A DNA stretch of 64,000 bases from positions 1,736,001-1,800,000 of the forward strand of contig NZ_CP029192.1 in assembly GCF_008642315.1 (NCBI RefSeq). The letters are read 5' to 3'. Source of the stretch: Streptomyces venezuelae (GTDB taxonomy: Bacteria; Actinomycetota; Actinomycetes; Streptomycetales; Streptomycetaceae). The stretch's first letter is position 1. The number at the start of each line of letters is the position of its first letter. Shown one piece after another: positions 1-8,896 of the stretch. Both the position numbers and the translations under genes were made by a program. The notes under the pieces were generated by a model, which saw only the letters and a list, made by a program, of their open reading frames with translations, was not told where the DNA came from and did not search any database.

Positions 1-50
1 TGCCAACCCAGGTCAAGGAAAGTGCCCGCTGATGGTCCTCACGAACATGG

Positions 51-80
51 CCTCAAGTCCCTGTTCTCAGGGACTTGAGG
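51..80. terminator. Perfect inverted repeat, likely terminator of the fucosidase gene
   Basis: A 13-bp perfect stem (51-63 against 68-80) closes a 4-nt TTCT loop. It lies 59 bp beyond the fucosidase stop codon on the minus strand. There is no long U tract, which is usual for Streptomyces terminators. The symmetry would let it act in both directions. Confidence 0.7.
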
Positions 81-138
81 CCTGTTTCACCACAAACTCT
101 CCGGGCAGACGGTCAAGGCGGACCGTCGGCGCGGACTG

Positions 139-1941
139 TCAGCGCGTGTACAGCTGTGACCTGGGGATCACCTGCTGCTCCTGGCCCGGGCTCGACCACA
201 GCAGCTTCAGGTGCGCCTCGCCCGTCCGCTCCGCGTACTCGACCTTGATCGAGTGCCGCCTCCCCGCCGTCAGCCGCACCTCCGCCTTGTCGAGCCGCGG
301 CTCGTGCGGCGTCCAGGAGTCGATGACGAGCTTGCCGTCGATCCAGACGCGGGCCATGTCGTCGGAGACGGTCGTGAGGGTGTACGTCTCCGAGCGGCGC
401 GGCTCGACCGATCCCGTCCAGCGGATGCTGAAGCGGTCCGCCGGGATCGAGGCGGCGGGTGAGCCGGTGTACTTCCAGGAGTGGTTGAGGGTGGCGTCGG
501 TGCGGGTGATCCTCGGGGCGCCTTCGAGGTTCTCGTTGTCGAAGATCTCCTGCTTGAGGCCCTTGCCGCGGCCGGGGCGGGATGTCGGGCCGGGGTCGAC
601 GCGCAGCTCGACGACCGTCGCCGTGTCGTTCGTGGCGGCGCCCGACGGCTTGATGTCGTAGCCGTCGCCGGACCGGGTGACGGTCACCTTCTGGTCGCTG
701 CCGAGGACGCGTGCCGACTTCACCTCGAAATCCGTACGGACCTTCAGGTGGAGGGAGCCGCCCGTAGCGGGCCACTGGGTGACCGCCGCGTACAGCTTGT
801 CGCCCTTGCGGCTCACGTGGCCCCAGGCCGGCTCCTCGACCAGGCCTCCGTAGCGGGCGCCGAAGACCGCTTCGCCCTGGCCCGCCGTGCGCAGCCAGTC
901 GCCCATCTGCCGGAGGCGGTCGACGGAGGGCTGCGGGACGCGGCCGCGGGCGTCGGGGCCGACGTTGAGGAGATAGTTGCCGCTGCGGGACGTGGTGGCG
1001 AGCAGATTGCGGGTCAGGGTCTGCGCGGACTTCCAGTTCTGGTCGTGGCGCGCGTACCCCCAGTGGTCGTTGAGGGTCATGCACGACTCCCAGAGCTGGC
1101 CGTCGACGGGCGCGCCGGGGATCTCCTGCTCGGGGGTGCCGTAGTCGCCGTCGACGACGCGGCGCTTGCCGACGCGGTTGTTGATGACGAGGTCGGGGTC
1201 GAGGCCGCGGAGGTAGGACTCCAGGCGCTCGCCGTCCCTCGCCGTCCAGGGGTTGTGCGGCTTGTCGGTGTCCCACTCGCCGTCGAACCAGAGGAGCGCC
1301 GGGTCGTAGGTGTCGACCAACTCCTTGAGCTGCGCGTACATGCGCTTCTCGTACTTGGGGAACGTCGCGGGATCCGGGAAGTCCTTGTCGTGCCAGTCCC
1401 AGATCGAGTAGTAGAAGCCGAGCTTGATGCCCGCGTCGTCGGACGCCTTCTTCAGCTCGGCGAGGATGTCTCGGTTCTTGTCGAAGGAGGAGTGGTCGCG
1501 CAGGTTCCAGTCGTTGACCTTCGTCGGCCACATCGCATAGCCCTCGTGGTGCTTGGACGTGATGACGATGTAGCGCATCCCGGCGTCCTTGGCCGCCTTG
1601 ACGATCGCCTTCGCGTCGAAGTCCGCGGGGTTGAAGTTCTGCGCCTGCTTCTCGTACTCGTCCATCGGGATGTCGCACTCCCGCTTGATCCACTCCGCGT
1701 TGCGGCAGGTGCTGCCGTCGGGGCGCTTGTACTCGCCCTCCAGGTTCGAGTACGCGCCGAAGTGGATGAACATGCCGAAGCGGTCCTGACGGAACCAGTT
1801 GGTGCGGTCGGCGGTGAAGGGGTCGTCGGCGGCGTGGTCGGTGCCGTCCGCCCTGCCCGAGCCGGCCGTCGCGGCCGGGACGGCCGTGGCCGCGAGGGCG
1901 GCGGCGAGGAGCAGAGCGAGTCCAGTTGCTCTGTGGCGCAT
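139..1941 (-). CDS. Secreted GH29 alpha-L-fucosidase with C-terminal PA14 domain
   Basis: Predicted exported 600-residue glycosidase that releases alpha-L-fucose from glycans. Residues 1-26 form a Sec-type signal peptide ending in an Ala-rich stretch. The GH29 barrel covers about 45-360, with the conserved KHHEG around 130 and the nucleophile Asp in WFDGEWD near residue 220. After a linker, about 455-600 resembles a PA14 carbohydrate-binding domain (WTGSVEPRRSETYTL, WIDGKLVIDSW). The ATG at 1941 is preferred because GGGAG lies about 7 nt upstream and the signal peptide begins there; an upstream in-frame start would add 16 unlikely residues. It is monocistronic. Family assignment is firm but the natural substrate is unknown. 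Confidence 0.9.
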   Translation of the reverse strand: MRHRATGLALLLAAALAATAVPAATAGSGRADGTDHAADDPFTADRTNWFRQDRFGMFIHFGAYSNLEGEYKRPDGSTCRNAEWIKRECDIPMDEYEKQAQNFNPADFDAKAIVKAAKDAGMRYIVITSKHHEGYAMWPTKVNDWNLRDHSSFDKNRDILAELKKASDDAGIKLGFYYSIWDWHDKDFPDPATFPKYEKRMYAQLKELVDTYDPALLWFDGEWDTDKPHNPWTARDGERLESYLRGLDPDLVINNRVGKRRVVDGDYGTPEQEIPGAPVDGQLWESCMTLNDHWGYARHDQNWKSAQTLTRNLLATTSRSGNYLLNVGPDARGRVPQPSVDRLRQMGDWLRTAGQGEAVFGARYGGLVEEPAWGHVSRKGDKLYAAVTQWPATGGSLHLKVRTDFEVKSARVLGSDQKVTVTRSGDGYDIKPSGAATNDTATVVELRVDPGPTSRPGRGKGLKQEIFDNENLEGAPRITRTDATLNHSWKYTGSPAASIPADRFSIRWTGSVEPRRSETYTLTTVSDDMARVWIDGKLVIDSWTPHEPRLDKAEVRLTAGRRHSIKVEYAERTGEAHLKLLWSSPGQEQQVIPRSQLYTR

Positions 1942-2120
1942 GGGGCGGCTCCCGGTGTTGTTCCGGATCCCTGGGTTGGGGGGTCGCACGGGAACGTAGG
2001 GACGAATACATCCGATGTCAATGGTTCCAACTCGCCGTGCGCGGCTCTCTTTTGGCCGATGAGGCGCTCACCGACCCGATGACTCCGAACAGCGCCCATG
2101 GAGGCAGGCTCAGTTCGGGC

Positions 2121-3302
2121 TCAGTTCAGGCCGGTGAGGAACTCGCCGAAGAGCCGGTTGGCGGTCTCGGAGCGGTAGAGGCGCTCGAACTCGGCGCGTG
2201 CGAGGCTGCGCCGGAACTCGCCGCGGTACGAGACGTCTCCCGCGTCGTGCATGAGGTCGGTGAACCACGCGGCGTACGCCTGGTAGTTCCATATGTGCTT
2301 CAGGCAGGTGGCGGAGTACGCCTCCAGCGGGCCCGCGTCCTGCTCCCTGACCTGCCTCAGGACGGCCGTGGCGAACACGTCGGCGTCGTGCAGGGCCAGG
2401 TTCATGCCCTTGGCGCTCATCGGCGGCACGATGTGCGCGGCGTCACCGAGCAGGTACAGGCGGCCATGGCTCATCGGGGCGTGGACCACGCTGCGCAGCG
2501 GCACCAGCGTCTTGCTGGTGATGGCCCCTTTCGCGGCGACCGGTTCGCCGAAGCGTGCCTCGATCTCCTCCCAGACGCGGTCGTCCGTCCACTCCTCGAC
2601 GGCAGTGTCCAGCGGGCACTGGAGGTAGAAGCGACTGGCCTGGGGTCCGCGGGCGAACTGGCCGGCGAATCCCCGGTCGTGGATCGCCATCATGGACTGG
2701 TGGTTGGCGGGCGCGTCGGCCAGTACGGTCAGCCAGGCGTACCCGTACTCGTGGGACTGGCGGTTCAGTACGCCGTCGGGGATGCTCGCCCGGCTGACGC
2801 CGTGGTCTCCGTCGCAGCCGGCGATGAAGTCGCAGGTGATGGTCCGCGTCACGCCCGTGCTGTCCCGGTAGCGCACCTGGGGCCGGGGGCCGGTGAGGTC
2901 GCCCAGTTCGACGTCCTCGGCTTCGCAGCGGAGGTCGCCGCCGTCGCCGACGAAGACGTCGATGAGGTTGCGCACGAGGACCTGCTGGGGGCAGAAGCGT
3001 CCGTCGACGTGGTCGTCGGTCACGTACCGGAAGGGCCGTGTCTCGCCGTCGACGCGGAAGTTGAGCACCGGCGCGAAGGGGGCACCGTCGAGGACCCGGT
3101 CCGCAAGGCCCCACTCGCGGAACATACGCGCGGCCCTGGGGTCGATGACCCCCGCGCGCTGGCGCTGCTCGACGTACTCGCGGCTGTGCCGCTCCAGAAC
3201 CACGCAGTCGATCCCGGCGCGCTGGAGGAAGTTGGCGAGGGCGAGCCCGGCGACACCCGAGCCCACGATCACGACAGTGGTGTTCTCGTCCGAAACGGAC
3301 AT
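2121..3302 (-). CDS. pobA: 4-hydroxybenzoate 3-monooxygenase
   Basis: FAD- and NAD(P)H-dependent hydroxylase converting 4-hydroxybenzoate to protocatechuate, the entry step to the beta-ketoadipate pathway. The 393-residue length is typical. The N-terminal dinucleotide fold (VGSGVAGL, about 12-19), the middle DG motif (CDGDHG) and the GD motif (LLGDAAHIVPP) followed by SAKGMNLALHDAD are all present, and the last is characteristic of this subfamily. It diverges from a TetR regulator gene, with an 18-bp perfect palindrome between them. The usual IclR-type PobR is not adjacent, so TetR control of pobA is my inference. No other protocatechuate genes lie in the window. Confidence 0.92.
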   Translation of the reverse strand: MSVSDENTTVVIVGSGVAGLALANFLQRAGIDCVVLERHSREYVEQRQRAGVIDPRAARMFREWGLADRVLDGAPFAPVLNFRVDGETRPFRYVTDDHVDGRFCPQQVLVRNLIDVFVGDGGDLRCEAEDVELGDLTGPRPQVRYRDSTGVTRTITCDFIAGCDGDHGVSRASIPDGVLNRQSHEYGYAWLTVLADAPANHQSMMAIHDRGFAGQFARGPQASRFYLQCPLDTAVEEWTDDRVWEEIEARFGEPVAAKGAITSKTLVPLRSVVHAPMSHGRLYLLGDAAHIVPPMSAKGMNLALHDADVFATAVLRQVREQDAGPLEAYSATCLKHIWNYQAYAAWFTDLMHDAGDVSYRGEFRRSLARAEFERLYRSETANRLFGEFLTGLN

Positions 3303-3359
3303 GGTTGGCGCTCCTTGGCCTGGGAGTTACCCTTAAGCGGAGTCTTCACTACGCATCAT

Positions 3360-3377
3360 ACGTAGTGGCCACTACGT
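3360..3377. promoter_or_regulatory. 18-bp perfect palindrome, probable TetR operator between pobA and its regulator
   Basis: ACGTAGTGGCCACTACGT is a perfect palindrome in the 93-bp divergent intergenic region, 19 bp before the TetR start codon. A further ACTACG half site lies at 3348-3353 and pairs with CGTAGT at 3361-3366. This is the arrangement expected for an autoregulatory TetR operator that also covers the pobA promoter. Confidence 0.75.
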
Positions 3378-3395
3378 TTACACAAGGGGTCAGCC

Positions 3396-3977
3396 ATGCG
3401 CCGCGACGGAGCCGCCAACAGGGAGAAGGTCCTGCTCGCCGCCGAGCATGTGTTCGCCGAGAAGGGGGCAGCCGCCTCCACCGATGAGGTCGCGCGGCGG
3501 GCCGGGGTCAGCATCGCCACCGTCTTCCGCAATTTCGCCACCAAGCAGGACCTCATCGAGGCCACCGCGTGCCGCTACCTGGAGAAGCTGACCGATCAGG
3601 CGCTGGCACTCGCCGAAAGCCCGGACCCCGGAAAGGCCTTCGCCTCCCTGCTGCGGACCCTCGCGGCGGCCGGGCCGGTGAAGATGACCCTGATGGATCT
3701 GCTGCCCCCGCACGACGACGACGGCCAGGGCCTGTCCCGGCCGGTCACCGAAGCGGCCGACGCCTTCCGTGCCGCTCTGAACGGCGCACTGCACCGCGCC
3801 CAGGCCGTCGGCGCCGCGCGCCCCGACGTCACCGGCGACGACGTCTCCCTCCTCCTGCGCGCCCTCGCGCACGCCACGGATCTCAGCGAAGGCGAGGCAC
3901 TCGACCGGGCCGTGGGCATCGTCCTCGACGGCCTCGGCGCGTCGCCGCGCGGGTGGGGCGACCGTCACGACGGTTAG
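3396..3977 (+). CDS. TetR family transcriptional regulator
   Basis: A 193-residue DNA-binding repressor. The N-terminal helix-turn-helix (about 8-55) reads STDEVARRAGVSIATVFRNFATKQDL, typical of TetR proteins. The C-terminal ligand/dimerisation part resembles the SBD-type domain of small actinobacterial TetR regulators. It is divergent from pobA and preceded by a perfect palindrome, so it probably represses itself and pobA, perhaps with 4-hydroxybenzoate as ligand (inference). The next gene begins 77 bp downstream and is functionally unrelated. Confidence 0.88.
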   Translation: MRRDGAANREKVLLAAEHVFAEKGAAASTDEVARRAGVSIATVFRNFATKQDLIEATACRYLEKLTDQALALAESPDPGKAFASLLRTLAAAGPVKMTLMDLLPPHDDDGQGLSRPVTEAADAFRAALNGALHRAQAVGAARPDVTGDDVSLLLRALAHATDLSEGEALDRAVGIVLDGLGASPRGWGDRHDG

Positions 3978-4054
3978 AGGCAGGGGGGCACCGGGGGAAG
4001 AGACCTCCCGAACGCACCGCGCGCCCGCACCCCCATCCGACCGACGGAGCCCGA

Positions 4055-6313
4055 ATGCCCCTCCCCCGCCGCACCTTCCTCACCGGCATCGCCGGGACGG
4101 CCGGTGTCGCCGCCGTCGCCTGTTCCGGCACGACGGCGGACGGCGTCACCCACTCCACCGCCACCCCCACCGGCACGTCCGGTGCGCCCGCCCCGCGCCG
4201 CACCGCAGCCGCCGAGGCCGCCCGGCGCCTGCTCCCCCGCCACTGGGACCAGATCGAGTTCAGGAACGTACCCAGGGAGGCGGGCGCCGAGGACTCCTTC
4301 CGGGTCGACGGGCGCCGTGGCCGCATCACGGTCGCAGGGACCGGCCCCGCCACCCAACTCGCCGGTCTTCGCCACTACTTGAAACACGTCACGCACGCCA
4401 ACATCACCTGGGCGGGCAGCCGTACCGACCACCTCCCGGACCGTCTCCCCGCACCCGACGAACCCCTCACCAAAACAGCCAACACCCCGCACCGCTTCGT
4501 CCTCAACGACACCAACGACGGGTACACCGGGGCCTATTGCGACTGGGACTACTGGGAGCACGAGATCGACGTGCTCGCGCTCCACGGCTACAACGAAGTC
4601 CTCGTGTACGCGGGCGCCGACGCCGTCTACCACCGCGCCTTCCAGGAGTTCGGATACACGGACGCCGAACTGCGGGCCTGGATACCCGGTCCCGCCCACC
4701 AGCCCTGGTGGCTCCTGCAGAACATGTCGTCGTTCCCGCACCCCGTCTCCCGGCAGCAGCTCGACGCCCGCGCCCGCCTGGGCCGCCGCATCTGCGACCG
4801 GCTGCGCGACCTCGGCATCACGCCGGTGCTGCCGGGCTGGTTCGGGACCGTGCCGCCCGACTTCGAGAAGAAGAACCCGGGCGCGCGGACCGTGCCGCAG
4901 GGCGACTGGGTCGGCTTCGCGCGACCGGACTGGCTGGATCCGCGCACCGGCCACTTCGCGCGGGTCGCCGCCGCGTTCTACCGCGCGCAGGACGAGCTGT
5001 TCGGCCCGACGACGATGTACAAGATGGACCTGCTCCACGAGGGCGGAAAGCCCGGCAACGTCCCCGTGGGCGACGCGGCGAAGGGCATCGAGAAGGCGCT
5101 GCGGACCGCCCACCCCGGCGCCACCTGGGTGATCCTCGGCTGGCAGCACAATCCGCCGAAGGCCATCACCGACGCCGTCGACAAGGAGCGGATGCTCGTC
5201 GTCGACGGCCTCTCCGACCGCTTCCCGAACATCACCGACCGCGAGTCCGACTGGGGCTCGACGCCCTACACCTTCGGCTCCATCTGGAACTTCGGCGGCC
5301 ACACGACGCTGGGCGCCAACACCCCCGACTGGGCCGCCCTGTACGAGAAGTGGCGCACGAAGAAGGGCAGCACGCTCAGCGGGATCTCCCTCATGCCGGA
5401 GGCGGCCGACAACAACCCGGCCGCTTTCGAGCTCTTCTCGGAACTGGCCTGGATGGGCGGTGACTTGGACCTGGCGGCCTGGTTCAAGGAGTGGTCGACG
5501 TCCCGGTACGGCGCCGCCGACCCGCACGCCGAGGCCGCCTGGGACATCCTGCGCCGCACGGCCTACGGAACGACCCGCGCCGACGAGTGGGCCGAGGGCG
5601 CCGACGGCCTCTTCGGGGCACGGCCCGACCTCGCCGCGAAGTCGGCTGCGGCCTGGTCCCCGAAGAAGCTGCGGTACGAGGCGGCGGACCTCGAGCCCGC
5701 GCTCGGCGAACTCCTCGCGGTGCGGCCCGGGTTGCGGAACTCGTCCGCGTACCGCCGCGACCTGCTCGACGTCGCCCGGCAGGTGCTCTCCAACCGCAGC
5801 CGCGTCCTGCTGCCGCACATCAAGGAGGCGTACGACGCCGGGGACGCCGCCCGCTTCGACCGCCTCACCCGTGAGTGGCTGACCCTGATGGACCTGCTCG
5901 ACCACCTGGTCGCCACCGACTCACGTCACCTGCTGGGGCGTTGGGTCGCGGACGCCCGCGCGTGGGGGGCCGACGCGGCGGAACGGGACCGGCTCGCGTA
6001 CGACCAGCTGTCCCTGGTCACCGTGTGGGGCACGCGTTCCGGCGCCGACGCGGGGCTGCGCGACTACGCGAACCGGGAGTGGGCGGGGCTCGTGGGCGGC
6101 CTGTACCGGCTGCGCTGGGAGCGCTACTTCAAGGAGCTCCGCGCCGCCCTCGCGGAGCACCGCGCGCCCGACGAGATCGACTGGTTCGCGGTGGAGGAGG
6201 CGTGGCTCAAGGACCCTGGAAAGCTGGCGACCCGGCCGAAAGGCGATACGCACAAAGTCGCATCAAAGGTACGTAAGCACATCGAAGGTCGCGGAGGGCA
6301 TTTCGAGCGGTAA
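4055..6313 (+). CDS. GH89 alpha-N-acetylglucosaminidase, Tat-type lipoprotein
   Basis: Extracytoplasmic 752-residue glycosidase of the NAGLU family, hydrolysing terminal alpha-linked GlcNAc. The N-terminus has RRTFLTG followed by a hydrophobic stretch and the lipobox AVAC, so Tat export and lipid anchoring are likely. The GH89 domain follows; the expected acid/base Glu is about residue 329 (MDLLHEGG) and the nucleophile about 449 (MPEAADNNP), and the family signature WNFGGHTTLGAN lies between them. The reading frame is open far upstream, overlapping the TetR gene, but the ATG at 4055 has GGAG upstream and starts the signal peptide. With the nearby fucosidase and chitosanase it suggests degradation of mucin-like or fungal glycans. 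Confidence 0.88.
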   Translation: MPLPRRTFLTGIAGTAGVAAVACSGTTADGVTHSTATPTGTSGAPAPRRTAAAEAARRLLPRHWDQIEFRNVPREAGAEDSFRVDGRRGRITVAGTGPATQLAGLRHYLKHVTHANITWAGSRTDHLPDRLPAPDEPLTKTANTPHRFVLNDTNDGYTGAYCDWDYWEHEIDVLALHGYNEVLVYAGADAVYHRAFQEFGYTDAELRAWIPGPAHQPWWLLQNMSSFPHPVSRQQLDARARLGRRICDRLRDLGITPVLPGWFGTVPPDFEKKNPGARTVPQGDWVGFARPDWLDPRTGHFARVAAAFYRAQDELFGPTTMYKMDLLHEGGKPGNVPVGDAAKGIEKALRTAHPGATWVILGWQHNPPKAITDAVDKERMLVVDGLSDRFPNITDRESDWGSTPYTFGSIWNFGGHTTLGANTPDWAALYEKWRTKKGSTLSGISLMPEAADNNPAAFELFSELAWMGGDLDLAAWFKEWSTSRYGAADPHAEAAWDILRRTAYGTTRADEWAEGADGLFGARPDLAAKSAAAWSPKKLRYEAADLEPALGELLAVRPGLRNSSAYRRDLLDVARQVLSNRSRVLLPHIKEAYDAGDAARFDRLTREWLTLMDLLDHLVATDSRHLLGRWVADARAWGADAAERDRLAYDQLSLVTVWGTRSGADAGLRDYANREWAGLVGGLYRLRWERYFKELRAALAEHRAPDEIDWFAVEEAWLKDPGKLATRPKGDTHKVASKVRKHIEGRGGHFER

Positions 6314-6379
6314 AACACAACGTCGACAGGGCCCGCCGGGGCAGCTACCTTCACCTGGTCCTCAACCAGGGAGAGACGC

Positions 6380-6934
6380 ATGCCCCAGCTTGCTCTGTAC
6401 ACCTTCGGCGTCCTGAAGTCCCCTCTCGCCGACGCCTCGCCGCTGACGCGCGAGTTCTACGACATCGGCGGGACCGTCTACCAGACGATCAGCCGGCACC
6501 CCGGATACATCGCGCACGCCGAGCCCGCGGGCGACGACCGGGGCAAGCTCTTCGGCGCGGACTGGGGTGCGTGGGGCGAGTTCACCGTACCGACCTGGTA
6601 CGACAAGGGCCGCACGCCGGAGACCACCGCTCTGGCCGCGACCCTGTCGCTCTGGACCGATGTGCGCCCCGCCTTCGACGCCATCTACACCGGCATGCAC
6701 CGCAAGGCGCTGAACAGGCGTTACGACTGGTTCGAGAGGACGGGGCACCCAAACTACGTGTTCTGGTGGGTCTCCGACGACGCAATACCCACCTGGCAGG
6801 ACGGGGTCTCCCGACTGGAGTACCTCCAGGACGGCGACCCCGCGCCGCACGCCTTCACCTTCCACCACTCGTTCACCCCGGAGGGGGCTCCGAGCGGGAA
6901 GGGCGTGGGCGCGGGGGCGGGGACACCGTCATGA
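6380..6934 (+). CDS. DUF3291 domain-containing protein
   Basis: A 184-residue soluble protein matching the DUF3291 family (dimeric alpha-beta barrel-like, often adjacent to monooxygenases). Recognisable features are the start MPQLALYTFGVLKSPL, the central LSLWTDVRPAFDAIYTGMH and NYVFWWVSDDAIPTWQDG. The last 20 residues are Gly/Ala-rich and probably disordered. The start has GGGAGAG upstream. A small hairpin (CCTGGT-N5-ACCAGG) lies just before the ribosome binding site. It faces the DUF4360 gene tail to tail. The biochemical role of the family is not known to me. Confidence 0.8.
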   Translation: MPQLALYTFGVLKSPLADASPLTREFYDIGGTVYQTISRHPGYIAHAEPAGDDRGKLFGADWGAWGEFTVPTWYDKGRTPETTALAATLSLWTDVRPAFDAIYTGMHRKALNRRYDWFERTGHPNYVFWWVSDDAIPTWQDGVSRLEYLQDGDPAPHAFTFHHSFTPEGAPSGKGVGAGAGTPS

Positions 6935-6950
6935 CCCAGGCGCGGGGAGC

Positions 6951-7598
6951 TCAGGCGCGCGGGCACTCCTTCCACGCCATGTGGTAGATCGTGCTGATGT
7001 CGCCGTCCGTCGAGTCCATCGTCATGAAGCTCGACTTCGCGGGATCGGACGTCCCGAGGTCGACGCGCAGCTCCGTGTTGACGTTGAAGTTCCGCTTCAC
7101 GCCGCAGGGCGCCCAGACGAGCTGCGCCCAGTCCGTCGTGTCGGTCGCCTGCCAGTTGTCGTTGTAGGCGCCCTTGAACTCATGGCTGATCGCGGCCGTC
7201 TGGGGCGAGCCCTGGAAGTAGTACGACGCCTTCTCCGTGCCCTTGGCGCCGGGCTGGAGCGCCGCGTAGCCGCGGTAGTCCGCGCTCGCGATCGCGTAGG
7301 TGAAGCCCGAGGGGACGTGCACGATCAGGCTGAGCTGGCAGTTCCTGCGGAACGCGGTGGGGTCCGCGCCGCCGCCCGCCTTCGCGAGGTAATCGCTGTA
7401 GGTCACGGTGAAAGCCGTGTTGTCCTGCGAGACGGCGACGGCCGCGGTGCCCAGGGGGCAGCCCGATCCGTTCACCGTGGCGACCTCGATCACGATCTTG
7501 TCAGGGGGCGGGTCGAGGATCGTCGTCGGGTTGTGCGCGGGGAGCGTCGAGCCGAACAGCGCCGCGACGGCGCCGCTCAGCAACAGTGCACCGGCCAT
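6951..7598 (-). CDS. Secreted DUF4360 family protein
   Basis: A 215-residue exported protein with an N-terminal signal sequence of about 20 residues. The mature part has the DUF4360 pattern: an early Gly-Ser-Gly-Cys-Pro-x-Gly segment (about 45-50), RRNCQLSLIVHVPSGFTYAI in the middle, APCG late, and a Cys near the C-terminus, suggesting disulfides. The start at 7598 has GGAG close upstream. Family members are common secreted proteins in actinomycetes and fungi; their function is unknown. It stands alone between a convergent DUF3291 gene and a divergent chitosanase gene. Confidence 0.8.
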   Translation of the reverse strand: MAGALLLSGAVAALFGSTLPAHNPTTILDPPPDKIVIEVATVNGSGCPLGTAAVAVSQDNTAFTVTYSDYLAKAGGGADPTAFRRNCQLSLIVHVPSGFTYAIASADYRGYAALQPGAKGTEKASYYFQGSPQTAAISHEFKGAYNDNWQATDTTDWAQLVWAPCGVKRNFNVNTELRVDLGTSDPAKSSFMTMDSTDGDISTIYHMAWKECPRA

Positions 7599-7639
7599 GG
7601 TTCTCCGTTCCGTTTCTGAGGAGGGGGGTTGGAGAAGTG

Positions 7640-7675
7640 CCTGTGTGCGTGGAACGCGGAGCGGGTGCGTGGAAC
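7640..7675. repeat. Short tandem duplication upstream of the DUF4360 and chitosanase genes
   Basis: The 15-mer GTGCGTGGAACGCGG occurs twice, about 21 bp apart, in the 267-bp divergent intergenic region. No coding potential or clear function was found; it may be a duplicated regulator site or a simple slip duplication. Confidence 0.45.
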
Positions 7676-7810
7676 GCGGGTGCCTGGAGCGGATTGCGTG
7701 AGCGAGGGGATCGTATGGACCAATGGGCCCGGCGCACAGAGCGATGTCCGGCCATTCGGAATCCTCGGCTCATCGTGTCTTGACGGGTATACGTCACTCC
7801 AGATCTCTGG

Positions 7811-7825
7811 TAGGAAACCTTCCTA
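7811..7825. promoter_or_regulatory. Dyad operator upstream of chitosanase gene (CsnR-like box)
   Basis: TAGGAA-ACC-TTCCTA is a 6-bp inverted repeat centred on 7818, about 41 bp before the chitosanase start codon. Streptomyces chitosanase genes are known to carry a short AGGAAA/TTTCCT-type palindrome bound by the ROK-family repressor CsnR. Position and sequence fit that box; the match is from memory, not from alignment. Confidence 0.6.
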
Positions 7826-7865
7826 ACAGTACGCGGTACGTGAACTCCCCTATCTGGAGGCCCCC

Positions 7866-8729
7866 GTGGAAACCCCCCACCACCACATACGCCCGCGCCC
7901 CACCGACACCTCCCGTCGCACGCTCCTCGCCTTCATCGGCGCGGCGGCCGTGGCGGGCCCGCTCCTCGCCACGCAGTCCGCGAGCGCGGCCGCCCCGTTC
8001 TCGTCCTTCATCACGGCCGGCGGACTCGACGACCCGGCCAAGAAGGAGATCGCGATGCAGATCGTCTGCAGCGCGGAGAACTCCTCGCTCGACTGGAAGA
8101 AGCAGTACCGGTACATCGAGGACATCGACGACGGCCGCGGCTACACCGCGGGCATCATCGGCTTCTGCTCCGGCACCGGCGACATGCTCGACCTCGTCGA
8201 GCTCTACACGCAGCGCAAGCCGGGCAACGTCCTCGCCAAGTACCTGCCCGCGCTGCGCAGGGTCGACGGCACCGACTCGCACGACGGTCTCGACCCGAAT
8301 TTCACGCGCGACTGGGAGCGGGCCGCCGACACGGACGCGGAGTTCCGCAAGGCGCAGAACGACGAGCGCGACCGGGTCTACTTCAACCCCGCGGTCAAGC
8401 AGGGCAAGGCCGACGGCATCGGCACGCTCGGCCAGTTCTGTTACTACGACGCCATCGTCATGCACGGTGACGGCGGCGACTCCACCAGCTTCCGCAACAT
8501 CCGCAAGCGCGCCCTGCGCTCGGCCAAGCCGCCGGCCCAGGGCGGCGACGAGGTGACGTACCTGAACGCCTTCCTCGACGCGCGGGTCTGGGCGATGAAG
8601 CAGGAGGAGGCCCACGAGGACACCAGCCGCGTGGACACGGCTCAGCGCGTCTTCCTGAAGAAGCGGAACCTCAACCTGGACCCGCCGCTGGACTGGAAGG
8701 TCTACGGCGACCCGTTCCACATCGGCTAG
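7866..8729 (+). CDS. csn: Tat-exported GH46 chitosanase
   Basis: Endo-hydrolase of chitosan, 287 residues. The leader contains SRRTLLAFIG followed by a hydrophobic stretch and ends near SASA-A, a Tat-type signal peptide, as is known for Streptomyces chitosanases. The catalytic pair of GH46 is visible: Glu at about residue 71 (SAENSS) and Asp at about 89 (DIDDGRGYTAG), 18 residues apart as in the N174 enzyme. The GTG start at 7866 has GGAGG 6 nt upstream. A dyad upstream suggests repression relieved by chitosan oligomers. Monocistronic. Confidence 0.95.
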   Translation: METPHHHIRPRPTDTSRRTLLAFIGAAAVAGPLLATQSASAAAPFSSFITAGGLDDPAKKEIAMQIVCSAENSSLDWKKQYRYIEDIDDGRGYTAGIIGFCSGTGDMLDLVELYTQRKPGNVLAKYLPALRRVDGTDSHDGLDPNFTRDWERAADTDAEFRKAQNDERDRVYFNPAVKQGKADGIGTLGQFCYYDAIVMHGDGGDSTSFRNIRKRALRSAKPPAQGGDEVTYLNAFLDARVWAMKQEEAHEDTSRVDTAQRVFLKKRNLNLDPPLDWKVYGDPFHIG

Positions 8730-8896
8730 GCCGGACGGCAGAGCGCGCGGGCCGGATCGGGTGGGCCAGTCGCGCGGGGCGCGCTCGGCGTCCCGCGCGC
8801 CTGCGCTCCCTCTTGCCCCGTGGAGGTTGAACTGGGTACGGTCCCGGCCAACTCCCCGTCTACGCGCGTCTACCTGCACCGAGGTGAGAGAGCTCC

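Noticed and set aside
3569..4054. Upstream extension of the GH89 gene through the TetR gene
   Set aside because: The extension is the alternative frame of the TetR gene; the Tat/lipobox signal begins at 4055 with a ribosome site.
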